Shown here: in pieces, positions 12,015 to 23,475 of the stretch
Position numbering within the stretch: position 1 is the stretch's first letter
Layout: the number at the start of each line of letters is the position of its first letter
Assembly: GCF_030272615.1 (NCBI RefSeq)
Contig: NC_081408.1
Location: 614,031,977 to 614,095,976, forward strand
Direction of reading: 5' to 3'
DNA from: Cryptomeria japonica
Lineage: Eukaryota; Streptophyta; Pinopsida; Cupressales; Cupressaceae
Length of the DNA: 64,000 nucleotides
Notes under the pieces: generated by a model
What the model was told of the DNA's origin: nothing
Seen by the model: only the letters and a program-made list of their open reading frames with translations
The model's database searches: none
Program-made: the position numbers and the translations under genes

Positions 12015-14784
12015 AAAGGAATTGTCAAAGTTCATGACAAGAATGGAAAGTTAGCTGCTATCGGGACACAAACAAAAGGTAATACATTTCACCTTGACTC
12101 AACTCAGAATAAGTGTTTGCATGCAAAGATTGATGATACCTGGCTATGGCATAAGAGGTTTTATCATGTAAATTTTGATAACTTGATCAAGATAAGTAAG
12201 AAGCACAGAGTAAGAGGTCTATCGATTCTTGAAAAACTTGAGAATGCTATGTGCCGAGGATGCCAGATGGGTAAGATGACAAGATCAAGCTTTACAAGTA
12301 AGTCTTACACTTCTAAGGGAATTTTAGATCTAGTGCAAAGTTATTATGGTGATAAGTATTTCATATTATTTGTGGATGACTATTCAAGGATGATGTCAGT
12401 AATGTTTTTAAAAGAAAAATCAAAAGCTTTTCAAATGTTTAAATGGTACAAGGCAAGAGTTGAAAATGAAACAGGAAAACAACTGAAATGTCTTAGATCA
12501 GATAGAGGAGGAGAGTTTCACATCTGATGAATTCAACTTATTCTGCAATGATCATGGTATTAAAAGACAAGTCTCTGCACCGAGAACTCCACAAAAGAAT
12601 GGAATAGCTAAAAGAAGAAACAGATCTATTGTGGATTGTGCTAGAACACTGATGATTGAGAAGAAGGTGCCACAAACATTTTGGAGAGAAGCAATAAGCA
12701 CAACTATTTACACTTTGAACCAAGTTCAATTGAAGAAAGGTACTTTGAAGACACCATATGAGATCTGGTATGATAAGAAACCTAATGTTAGTTATTTTAA
12801 AATATTTGGAAGTAGATGTTATGTTCATAAAGATGATAGAAATGGCAAATTTGATCAGAAAAGTGAAGAAGGAACATTTCTAGGTTATTCTTCTAGAAGC
12901 AAAGCATTAAAATGTCTGATCAAATCATCTAACAAAATAGTAGAAAGTGCAAATGTGAAAATAGATGAATTTGCAGAAAGAAATGATGAAGGAAATTCCA
13001 AAGAACCAGAAGACTATGATGAATTTGTCTATGTGCAATCGAGAAGTCCTACCGAGATAACTGTTGAAGAAAATGAAGAAAATATCTAGTTACCGAGTGA
13101 TGAAGAAGATCATACAGAGCCTACCGAGCCTGTATTAGCCAAGTATGTCAGAAGACATCATGCACCAAGTTAGATTATAGGAGATAAGGATGATCCAATG
13201 ATGACAAGGAACAAACTAAGACAGAACACATGTTTGATATCTGAATTTGAACTGAGAATAGTAAAAGAGGCATTTAACAGTGAAGATTGGGTAAATGCTA
13301 TGATAGAAGAGATTGATCAAATCAAGAAGAATGACACATGGGCACTAATCCCAAGATTGAAGGACAAAAATGTAATCGGTACAAAGTGGATTTTCAGAAA
13401 CAAGCAAAATGAAAAAGGGGAGGTCATTCGAAACAAAGCAAGACTAGTTTGCAAAGGTTATGCACAAGAAGAAGGAATTGATTATGGTTAAACTTTTGCA
13501 CCTGTTGCTAGACTTGAAGGAGTAAGAACATTGTTGGCCTATGCTTCTTTCAAGAACTTCAAGATATATCAAATGGATGTCAAATCTGCATTTCTGAATG
13601 GAATATTAGAAGAAGAAGTTTTCATTGAACAACCTGAAGGATTTGTTGAAGACAATGATAAAGATCAGGTATGTAAGTTGAACAAAGATTTATATGGTTT
13701 GAAACAAGCACCAAGAGCATGGTATGAAAGATTGCACTCTTATTTGATTAAGATTGGTTTTATAAGGACAAATGAGAACAACAACATATACATGAAGAAT
13801 GATGAAAATGGAATACTGATCTCAGCCATATTTGTTGATGATATTATCTTTTGTGGAAATGACTCTTTATACAAGAACTTTGGGAATGAAATGAGCAAAG
13901 AATTTGAGATGTCATTAACTGGTGAGATAAAGTATTTTATAGGTTTACAGATACTGCAAATGAAAAATGAGATTTTCATTACTCAATCCAAGTACATAAA
14001 GGAAATTTTGAAGAAATTTGGAATGGATGATTCAAAACCAGTAAGTACTCCTATGACTACCAACTGTAAATTATCAAAGAATGATGAATCTGCATCTGTT
14101 GATGAGACACTCTACCAATCCATGATTGGAAAACTAGAATATGTTGTTCACAGCAGACCAGACATAGCACATGCAGTAGGTATAGTTGCAAGATTCTCTA
14201 CAGATCCTAAGGAAACACACATGACAGCAATCAAAAGAATGTTTAGATACTTGAAAGGCATAGAGGATTATGGCTTAGTATATCAGAAATGAAATGATTT
14301 TGATTTAAAAGTTTATACTGATGCTGATTGGGCAGGCAACATTGATTACATAAAAAGCACAAGTGGTGGAGCTTTCTTTTTAGGAGAAAGACTAGTGAGT
14401 TGGCTTAGCAAGAAACAAGGACGTGTTTCACAGTCAATAGTAGAAGCTGAATATGTTGTTGCAGCATTGAATTGTACCAACATTGCGTGGATCAAACAAC
14501 TGTTGGAAGGTATAAATGAGAAAGTTACCGAGCCAGTAACTATATTCTGTGACAATACTAGTGCCATTAATATTTCAAAAAATCCTATTATGCACTCTAA
14601 GACAAAGCACATATCTATCAAATATCATTATCTTAGAGAAGAAGCTCAAGAGAAGAAAGTGGTGTTGGAATATGTTAGCACAAAGGAGCAAATAGAAGAT
14701 ATCTTCACCAAGCCACTACCAAAGGACACTTTTGAATATCTCAGAAGTAAGTTAGGGGTCCTACCCCTATCTTCTACTCACTGA
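12015..14784 (+). pseudogene. copia-2 integrase, reverse transcriptase and RNase H
   Basis: Integrase: HHCC zinc finger (WHKRFYHVN...CRGCQMGK, 12147-12278) and core Asp motifs FVDDYSR and LRSDRGGEF. The catalytic Glu motif reads NGIAKRRN near 12600-12623, so Glu is now Lys. A one-base insertion near 12519 shifts the frame. RT: GTKWIF, VARLEGVR, QMDVKSAFLNG, LYGLKQAPRAWY, and the active site FVDDII (Tyr to Phe; both Asp kept). RNase H: TDADWAG, VEAEYV, DNTSAI, ending LGVLPLSSTH. In-frame stops at 13087, 13171, 13489 and 14290. The order IN-RT-RH is diagnostic of copia. Confidence 0.9.
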
Positions 14785-15179
14785 CCGAGTTCGGTGAAAG
14801 CATCAATCTGATGACTCTATTGAATATCTTTTGGGAGTTGATGCTGGAGTTATACACTTTAGGATGTTTTCTAAAAGTGTACTGGAATTAATACTGGAAA
14901 TAATACAGAGAATATTACAGGGAACAGGAATTGAAGACACCAAGACTCAGTTGATACACAATAGCAGGAAATAACTTCTTATAGAAACAAATTATGTTTT
15001 AGTTCTTTTCTTTTTGGCATTGTTGTCAAAGGGAGAGAATACCTATGAAAGGGGAAGATTGAGAAAACAAGAGAAGTCTAATGTATGGGGGAGAACATTT
15101 CGGCATTTCAGAATCACAACAATCTGAATCTACTAAGGTCAAATCAATTGGTTTTTCCATCAATGCCAAAGGGGGAGAT
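14785..15179 (+). promoter_or_regulatory. copia-2 3' untranslated region with several polypurine tracts
   Basis: The functional-looking tract AAAGGGGGAGAT (15168-15179) abuts the 3' LTR. Three more purine-rich tracts precede it: 15028-15038, 15047-15059 and 15085-15094. Multiplied polypurine tracts are reported for the Sirevirus branch of copia. No envelope-like ORF is present. Confidence 0.65.
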
Positions 15180-18100
15180 TGTTGGCAATATTGCATTATA
15201 ACATACTGATGTCATGGAAATGGGGACAAGGCAACAACAAAGTTCAATGTTAATAAGTTAGTTTCAACCATAAAAACAAAACAAAGAACTAAAAACCATT
15301 CCAAACATATCAAGAGAGATTTCAAAAAGCATGAAAGAAGTTTAACAAAATAAAAGAAAGGAGAAGAGCCTCCCTAAGATGCTTCCATGATGCCTTTTGA
15401 TGCTTCTCCCTTGTTTCTCTCCTCTCCAAGTCCCAAATGAGTGTAGCTCTCAGCTTTTAGCACTAGCCATGGATGCCATATGGAGATTCAAGATGGTTGA
15501 ATATGATAAGCAAATACTATGCAAGAGTAGATAGTGATGCTATGAAAAAGCTCTATGCTAATGCCAGTATAACAACAATACTCTAAATGCTTCCTTTTGC
15601 TTGAGGAGAAGGGTTCTATTTATAGAAGAAATGGGGAAATGAAGGGTTAAGATTGAATGGTTTAATCAAGGGTCAAGTTTGAAAGTTGGGGATCCATGTG
15701 CACAATTGACACCAATAAAATGGTGACAAGTGTCAACATAGGATTGGGTTGAGAGAAGAGGTTGGAGGCATTAAAGGCCTGAGAAGACCTCATGGTTATC
15801 TAGAAGGTAAGGGTCAAGTCTAAATTAAGATTACCCATTGGATTAAGAGTTAATCCAAGGATAAACCTTTGTGCAAATGATTAAGAGATAATCATGGTCA
15901 AAGCATTAAAGGCTTGATGAGACCCTTGGGTTGGGTAGAGGTTGAGTCAAAACAAATGTTTTAACCATGTGGGAGGGTTTGAGGTAACCATTAATGATTA
16001 TTGGAGACTTTGGGGATTAAGTGGTTGAAGGTTGAAAGCCTTCAATGGTTATCAAAGACTTTGAGCCATTTAGTGGTTGAAGGTTGGAAGCTTTCAAAGG
16101 TTATCCAAGACTTTTAGGCTTTGAGAAGTGACTCCATTTTGCTTAGGAATGTGACAATAATTAGGGGATGGATTAAGCTAATTAGGAAGGGGTTAGAAGA
16201 ATCTAGAAGGGGATTAGATTTTGCAAGTGGATTTGGTGGGTGAGGGAAAATAGGATTTTATTAAAATAAAAATTCATTTATTTCAATAAATGTGTGCAAG
16301 TTGTATTTGGATAAATATTCAAATAAATATTAATTTATTTAAATGAGAAAAAGGAAGATAAAGCATTAAAATGCTTGAAGACTTTGAGGGGAACCATTAA
16401 AGGCTTGAAGACTTTAAGGAAAACCATTAAAGTCTTAAGAAGACTATAGAAGGAAGCCATCAAGTTTGAAGACTTTAAAGCCATCAAGTTTGAATACTTT
16501 AAGGGAAACCATTAAAGGTTTCAAGTGGGTGAGGATAAATAGGATTTTAAATAAATAATTTATTTAAAATAGTTGTGCAACTTGCTTTTGTAGGAAAATA
16601 CAAGTGGGTGGAGGATAAAGGTGATTTAAATAAATTATTTATTTAAAATAATTGTGCAACTTGTATTTGTAGGAAAATGCAAGTGGGTGGAGGATAAAGG
16701 TGATTTAAATAAATGATTTATTTATTTAAATGTGAGAGGTGGGATTTTGGGGGTTTTAAATAAATATTAATTTATTTAAATGTGAGAGAAGATTTAATTA
16801 AATAAATATGATTTATTTATTTAATTAATGGTCTGAATTTGGTTAAGTGAATTAAATCAAATAAATTGAATAATTTATTTAATTAATAGGAGAATAGGGT
16901 TAAGATGAATTAATTAAATATTAATTTAATTAATTATTAATTGATGGTTAAATAATCAAATAAATACTAAGTATTCATTTAATTAAGTGGACAGATTTAT
17001 GTGACTACACATACAATGAAAGATTGTTGGCATTTCAATAAGGATATTGAGAAGGTTGTTGATGATTATGGTTATAACTGATTAAAGATGTTTTACTATC
17101 TTGATATTATTATTTTGTCATTGATGTCAAGAAATTGATTTTCTAATTCAGTATGATGTTGCCATATCTTGAGAAGTATGATATGAAGATTATGAAGAAG
17201 TCGGTAAAAGACACAGGAAAGAATATGATGAACAAAGGAATGAATAAGGTATTCAGTGGGAAACTACTACCGAGTCAGACAATGATGAGATCATGATGTT
17301 TTAGATTGTTTTAACATCATACATATGTTGTAAAATGTAAAGGTTAATACTATACTATGTTATCAACCAAAGAACCTAGTCAGTAAACCCTAAGGAACCT
17401 AGTCGGTAAACCCTAAGGTTATCGCTATCAGTTAATGAAGGCGGAATGTCTACCGAGTGAAGTTTAGTATTCACTGAGTTGTTACCGAGTTGTAACCGAG
17501 CTATAACAGAATGCATTAAATGTTTACATGCGATATTTTATGAAAGAAGCTGATGAGCTGGAGCGGATCAATGATTGGTAAGCCATGGAATAAGTTTGTT
17601 AACAAATCTAAGGCATTGGAAAGTCGGCATGAAGATCTACAACTCAGATTGAACCGCAATACCTTGGCACAAGTTCCAAGACTATTATGCAAGTTCCAAG
17701 GTGGGGTAAAACATTTTCAAATCGAAAAATGCATTGAACCTGGACAAGATTGAAGATCTGATGGCTATGATTGATCATGGGAAATGTGATCAAGGAGATT
17801 AAGTGGTTACCTAATTGTTTATAAATAGGAAACTGTTGATAAACAATGTATGTGGGCAAGTGTATCCACAGGGATGCCACATAGTGATTACCAAGCATAG
17901 AAGCTTGAAGACCTGTTAGAATAACAGAGTATAGAAGCCCAACAGATAGACAAGATTAGTTCTATGTCTAGATTGTATTGAACAAATAAGAATCTACTTT
18001 AGCATTTTAGATGTGAAGTTGCAGATAGATTTTTATTACTGTTATTTTGTGAAAGTGATAGAAAATCTCTTAACCGAGTGGACTTAACAGTCTTATATGT

Positions 18101-18534
18101 AAATCCTCTAGCAAGGTGACATTCTGATTGAGTGTTTGAAATCCTTTGACAAGGTCACTTCTAACAAAGTGAAGATCCTAACAGATCTGAGGGAAATCCC
18201 TTAACCGGGTCACATCTAGCAATGTGTTTGTAATCTTTAACAGGATTTGCTTTTAACCGAGCATACTCTAGAAGAGTATATTTCTTAGTGGGTCCAAAAT
18301 CCCAAAGTGGTTTTTTCCTATTTGGGTTTCCACGTTAAATCTGGTGTTATGAGGTTTATATTGTTCATATGCTTTTGAGTTTGCATGTTTGACAGTTTTG
18401 GATATATGACTAATATATATGTTACCAAGGTTGAATCTGATGTTTTTATGGATGGTTAAGTTTGTATGATTCACCCCCCCCTCTCATCTTGTTGGCTATT
18501 GGATCTGTACTTATATTAAGTATCAGAACTATCA
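15180..18534 (+). repeat. copia-2 3' LTR, split by a solo LTR
   Basis: The LTR starts at 15180 (TGTTGGCAATATTGC), is interrupted at 15206/15207, resumes at 17010/17015 and ends at 18534. Native length is about 1547 bp, ten longer than the 5' copy, explained mainly by an extra GTTACCGAGTT-type repeat near 17480-17490. Confidence 0.93.
15207..17009 (-). mobile_element. Solo LTR of a gypsy-1-related family
   Basis: 1803 bp bounded by TG...CA and flanked by CATAC (15202-15206 and 17010-17014). On the minus strand it begins TGTAGTCACATAAATC and carries TATAAATA (15617-15624). It shares with the gypsy-1 LTR the TTAATTAAAT-rich U3 and words such as TGACACTTGTCACCATTTTA / TGACAATTGTCACCATTTCA, so it is a diverged relative. 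No internal coding DNA remains, as expected from LTR-LTR recombination. It contains tandem blocks: about 16530-16740 (a unit of about 75 bp, three copies) and 16340-16520 (degenerate GAAGACTTTAAGG units). Confidence 0.9.
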
Positions 18535-18539
18535 AACCA

Positions 18540-19076
18540 TCCATTTCCCTATTTTCCCTATAAATAGGACTCACTTTCTTCATAAACCATATTGAATTTT
18601 TTATGCATTTACACTATAGTCTAATTATATGAAGCATTTTAGTCTCTCTTTGTTAGAATCTAGCATTTTAAGCATTTAGAAGCATTGTATATCGTTAAGA
18701 TAGAATATCCATGTTAGTATATCATGTTAGCATAGTTTGTTAATATCCTTACCATAGCTTCATCTTCATCATAGCTTAGTATCATATCTTAATCATCATC
18801 AACATATCATATAGATCTTAGATGCATTATTGCATATAAATCATTTTTATCACTCATTCTTGGAGTTGTCATTCCTAAGTCATTTTCTCATTGATTTGAG
18901 AGCAACCATTGACTTGAGGGATCCTATGAGATAAAGAACAATGAGACACATCTTGGGAAGTTAACTTGTTTAAATTAGTTTAAGTTTAGTTAATCTTTGT
19001 ACTCAAAAGTTTTATTGGTATGTTAGCTCTTTTATCTCAATTTTTCGTATTTTGATCACACTAAATCTTGCATACA
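18540..19076 (+). repeat. gypsy-1 5' LTR, right part (core promoter, R, U5)
   Basis: Continues the 5' LTR after copia-2; 18535-18539 is the duplicated target AACCA. Carries TATAAATA at 18559-18566 and ends CTTGCATACA. Matches 42334-42871 of the 3' LTR. Confidence 0.92.
18559..18566 (+). promoter_or_regulatory. gypsy-1 5' LTR TATA box
   Basis: TATAAATA in the context CCCTATAAATAGGA; same site in the 3' LTR at 42357-42364. The copia-2 junction is only about 20-25 bp upstream. Confidence 0.65.
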
Positions 19077-19080
19077 TTTT

Positions 19081-19098
19081 TGGCACCCACTATGGGGC
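19081..19098 (+). promoter_or_regulatory. gypsy-1 primer binding site
   Basis: TGGCACCCACTATGGGGC begins four bases after the LTR end. It resembles the TGGCGCC-type sites of plant gypsy elements. The exact tRNA was not identified. Confidence 0.6.
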
Positions 19099-19164
19099 CC
19101 GTCCCCAAATCTAACATCATTTTTCACATAGGTTGAATACAACAATCATGTTAGAATACCAAAA

Positions 19165-19407
19165 TAGTGCATCTGCGAGCTTGTGTAATGCATCTATAGC
19201 TTACTTTAGCGCATTTACTACACTATTTAGCACATATAAAACATATTGTAGTGCATAGGAACTTCATTTTAGTGCTTATCTTTGTCAGATACTTCAACGA
19301 GTAGGAACATCAGTTTAGCACATAGAGGTTTCAGAGTAGCGCATAGGTTTTATGTTTTAGCACTTAGGCACCATTCTCTAGTGCATATGTTCCAAAGTCT
19401 AGCGCAT
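19165..19407 (+). repeat. Leader motif array 1 (TAGCGCAT words) of gypsy-1
   Basis: Ten copies of TAG(C/T)(G/A)C(A/T)T in 243 bp, at 19165, 19207, 19228, 19249, 19270, 19316, 19337, 19358, 19379 and 19400. Most gaps are 21 bases and the larger ones are close to multiples of it (42, 42/46). Most variants are TAGCGCAT, TAGCACAT or TAGTGCAT, i.e. CpG decay of one word. Confidence 0.85.
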
Positions 19408-20937
19408 GGACTAGACAGAGTGCAAAAAAAATTGAAACAGAATCAGAAATTAGGCTTGTGAAGCCCACCATCAGGATTTGATATTTTTGCTAACTGACTG
19501 TGTGCAGGTTCTAACAGTTTTGTGCAAAAACAGAAGGAGTTTAGTTTTCTTTACTTTTTTTCTAAGTTAGTAAAGAGAACTCATCTTTCCTTTTCTTGCA
19601 AAGGATTAAAATGAACCTCATGATTTATTTTGGTGTTTAAAATTAACCTCATGATTTCTTTTGGTGATTAAAACAAGACTCAATTTTTCTTGCTTGCATA
19701 GTTAAAAGGAACAACAACTCAAATCTTTCCTTTTATGCAAGTTAGGATCACATTTCTTTGGGCCCTAAAAATAACAACACAAAACTTTCCATTTTTTGCA
19801 AAGGGCTTAAAGTTAAACATCACTTTCCTTTGGTGCTCATTAAAACAAACCTCACTTTTTACTTGGAAGCTTAAAAAGAACCTTCATTTTACTATTTCAA
19901 AGCTTTCAAATTGAGATAGTTGTTGTTCATTTTGGCGAATTTACTTTGGTTGACCAGGATTTCATTTGTTCAAAAGTTTTTGCTATCACACACATATTGC
20001 TATCTTGGGTAAAAAAGAACCACATGTCTTTTGCAGCAACATCTCCAAGGTAGCTTTTAGAAAACAATTGTGATATTGGATAAAAAGAAAGCGTGTATTC
20101 CCTGTTTCGAAGGTGTTAGGTATATGATCTCCCCTTAATTGGGTGATCAAAAAGCCAAACACACCATTTTCAATCTTTCTTTCAATTTACCATTAAGATA
20201 AATCCTTTAGTAGGCCTTCCATCCCGAGGTACCTATAAGGCCAATGTGAGGGGAACGACCTAAGTGGGGAATGACTTAAAGCCAAGTATTCCAACCCACT
20301 ATAATCAAATGTGGAGGCTAATGAAAATCCCCTCCAATGGTTTTGCTCAATGATTAGTCTTCCCCCAGTATCCTTGAGATACGTAAAGCCTTTGTTCTAA
20401 AGGTTGGGAATCCTCCTAAGGGAGTTTATCACTGAAGACTGAATGAAAGCCTGATTATGAACTTTAGAACTAGAAGTCTCATCTTGTCAATTTTACCCAA
20501 CATTTCTAATACCATAGTGCAAGGGTGGGGAAGAATCCCCCCCAAGACACTCACCATAAATGTCTCAAGAAAACAATTCAATTGATGAGCAATCTTCTTT
20601 GGGTCAACTTTTGGCTAAAGGCAAAAAAGTGGGTGCACCTTAGGGTGTGACATGGCTGTTTGAGCTGACGGAGTATCAAGTGTGGGCTATTGATATTTTA
20701 AATGACCTTTGAGAATAGAGAGGTCTATCTAATGTGTATATCTTGACCAAACCCGTGAAAATAAATAAGGATTTGGAAAGATCCTATTGAACATAAACTA
20801 TCTGTTTAGCATAGACAAACTTTTTTTCTTTTGCCTACTATGTTTTCAAATCATCGTTTTAGAGGATAATCCATCAAAACACCAGATTTGTTTCAAAATT
20901 TTATAGTAACATCAAATAGAGAAAACCAGGGCAGCAT
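19408..20937 (+). other. gypsy-1 leader, no gene seen
   Basis: Untranslated leader between the two motif arrays. No supported ORF. It contains repeated text of the type AACCTCATGATTT and CTTTCCTTT (19610-19870) and a G/C-richer stretch at 20200-20660. Confidence 0.5.
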
Positions 20938-21178
20938 AGTGCATTGGGAGTTCAAATTAGCGCATCTAAACATCAGTGCAATGCATATATTTTATTTAGT
21001 AGCCCGTGCAACCCAAACATTAGCGCTTCAGAAGATCATATTAGCACATAGGAAAAATAACATTTTCACTATCAATAAACATAAGATAGAGCATACCAAG
21101 GGCATCATAGTACATTTGAGAATCTTTATAGCGCATTGGATTCGTATTTTAGCGCGTAAACAGTATGTTTTAGCACAT
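20938..21178 (+). repeat. Leader motif array 2 (TAGCGCAT words) of gypsy-1
   Basis: Eight copies in 241 bp at 20938, 20958, 21021, 21042, 21108, 21129, 21150 and 21171. Spacings are again about 21 or its multiples (20, 63, 21, 66, 21, 21, 21). The 114-codon open frame over this array (20888-21232) results from the repeat and is not called as a gene. Confidence 0.85.
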
Positions 21179-21942
21179 ATAAAAAAGAGTCCAAAAACAG
21201 AGAGAAGGTTATCAACAATTTTGAAAATTTAACACCATTTTCAGATACCCTTTTGGGTCCTCTATCAAAAATAGCTCGAACAGGAGAAATTTTATCAGAT
21301 CAGTATCATTTCATGATTTTAGTTTCACATTTCAACCATATCAACATTAGAATACTGAGTTGAGTTATGCAAAGTTAGTCCAAACACATCAAGTTTCCAA
21401 AATCAAAGACATATCGTTCTTTATCAGGAAACTTTATCACATCCTTTTGGACATACTTAGTCATATTTATAGGGGCATATCGAATCCTCTGTTCGGCTGA
21501 GTAAACTTAGATACCAAAAACAAAAGTATTTTTTCAACCAAAAATGAAACTTTTACGACTTGTATGACCACTTCTGAATAGTCACAAAGTAGGAATCTTC
21601 ACCAGAAAACTGATTTGAAGAGAAAACAACCAAGCCGAGAGAAAATACTAAGAAGAATAAAATCTCTCTACATAAACCTTAAACTCTTCCTAAAACACCG
21701 TACTTTCTTACACCGCTTTCATAACTATCTACGCGGTAAAGGAACATAGTTTGACGAGGAGGCTTTGAAAGCACATGCCTTTAAACAAAAAACAAAATTC
21801 TCTCAATGTATCAACCAAGGAGGAAAAACCAATTTAGCTTATTTTTCTAAGGATCCAATCACATATTGAATCAACTTGAGTCATGCCAATTTTTACATGA
21901 TCTCATAAAAACATTGAGTGGGAAGAAGAGCCTGAATCAAGC

Positions 21943-23475
21943 ATGAGACACCGAGAAGTCAACAATTGGAAAAACTACCTAAATATGGATGAAGAAGAAA
22001 TAACAGATGAAGTTATTGAAGAGGCACAACAAGACCCTGGCCTACACAAACTCTTAGAAAAACTCATCGAAAACAACAAACAAAAATATTTCCTCCTGCT
22101 ATCTAGCAAAGGTATCAAAATCTTTGAGGATTTTGACACAGAACAACCAAAACAAACTAAGAGCATCAAAAAGACAAAATCAAGAACACACACCTCTAAC
22201 ACTAACCATGACAATACACATGATCATAGCGATACCAATGATTAAGGTGACACTAATAATCAAGGTGACATTAACCATTGAGATTCTAATACTGGAAACA
22301 ATCCTCTCACTACACTCACACAACGACTGCAAGCACTTCAACAAAAAATAGAAGACATGCAACAAGGAACTACCACATGATATTCCTTAGAGGATATTTG
22401 TCCTTATTCATTTTATTGAAGTTTGAACATGGCACCATTCCCACCAAACTCTGAAATACCAAAGTATGACAAATACAATGGTAAAAGTGATCCTTGCGAT
22501 CACATAAGGGAATTTTGCACAATGAGCTTGGAGTTCTCCCACAATGACACTTACATGATGAGGTTATTTCCAAGGAACCTAGGGGGACAAACAATGGAAT
22601 GGATTTCAAAAATCACACCTCCCATCCGATCATTTGAAGAGTTTGTGAACAAGTTTGTTTCCCAATATTCTTATAACATTCAACACGAGGTTACCATTCT
22701 TGATCTTTGCAACACAAAACAAAAGAACAATGAATCATTCGTGATGTTCTTGCAAAGATGGAGACGATTGATCTCTAGATATCCCCAAACCATACCTAAA
22801 AAGGAGAAAATGGAAATCTTCATAGACAATCTTAATGACGAAATGAGCTATCAACTTAAACTACAATGCCTAGCTAGTTTTTAAAAGTTGATAAAAAATG
22901 GAATCTTGATAGAAGAAGCCTCAATCAAAAGGGGAACTTTAAAGTTCTCTAAATAAGGTGCTATTTCATCAAACAACAATTACTACAACAACTCAGACAA
23001 ATCCAAATTTTGGACAAGAAACAAGAATGTTGTCAATGATGATGTGGTAGACAATGTTAAACCAAAACAACCGATGTTAAATTTATCTGGTGTTACTCCA
23101 CCAACCAACACTCAAGGAAATAACAATCAAAGAACCAATAATCTAGGAACGAAAAACTCAACAAAATATCAATCAAGGAAACAATACTAACACAAAACCG
23201 ACACCATATCGATGAAAGTTCGCACCTTTAAGACAAACCCTTGAATTAGCATTTTGAGAACTGTTGGCAAATAAACTCATTACATTGCCAAAAATAAGGG
23301 ATTTTGAACCTCAAGTCAAACCATCATGGTGGAATGACAAAAACTATTGTGAATATCATAGAAATAAAGGGCATCACATAAATGATTTCCTAAGGTTGAA
23401 AAATTTGGTTCAAGATTTGCTAGATAACGGTGACATAACTGTTGATGGTCATAAAACCAACGATGACCATGAGGC
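21943..23475 (+). pseudogene. gypsy-1 gag, 5' part (interrupted by gypsy-2)
   Basis: ATG 21943 starts an acidic N-terminal segment (QKYFLLLSSKGIKIFEDFD, akin to the gypsy-3 equivalent), then broken frames. The retrotransposon Gag core lies at 22423-22884 (KYNGKSDPCDHIREF, MRLFPRNLGGQTMEWI, LCNTKQKNNESF). A zinc-knuckle-like motif follows at 23349-23390 (CEYHRNKGHH; the final Cys is replaced by Phe). The frame is cut at 23475 by gypsy-2 and resumes at 31395 with matching sense. Stops and frameshifts occur between 22240 and 22420 and between 22885 and 23260. Confidence 0.88.

Larger units (their letters stand above)
9028..18534 (+). mobile_element. copia-2: nearly complete Ty1/copia retrotransposon nested in gypsy-1 5' LTR
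   Basis: The LTRs start TGTTGGCAATATTGC and end TATCAGAACTAYCA, flanked by AACCA at 9023-9027 and 18535-18539. Subtracting the solo LTR in its 3' LTR gives a native length of about 7.7 kb. It has a perfect TGGTATCAGAGC primer site, one gag-pol frame in copia order (gag, protease, integrase, RT, RNase H), and polypurine tracts. At least six in-frame stops, one frameshift and an integrase Glu-to-Lys change disable it. The two LTRs differ at only a few per cent of positions by eye, so it is much younger than copia-1. Confidence 0.95.

Noticed and set aside
20888-21232. 114-codon + strand ORF in the gypsy-1 leader
   Set aside because: It lies on the TAGCGCAT array, has repetitive translation, no domain, and is in untranslated leader.
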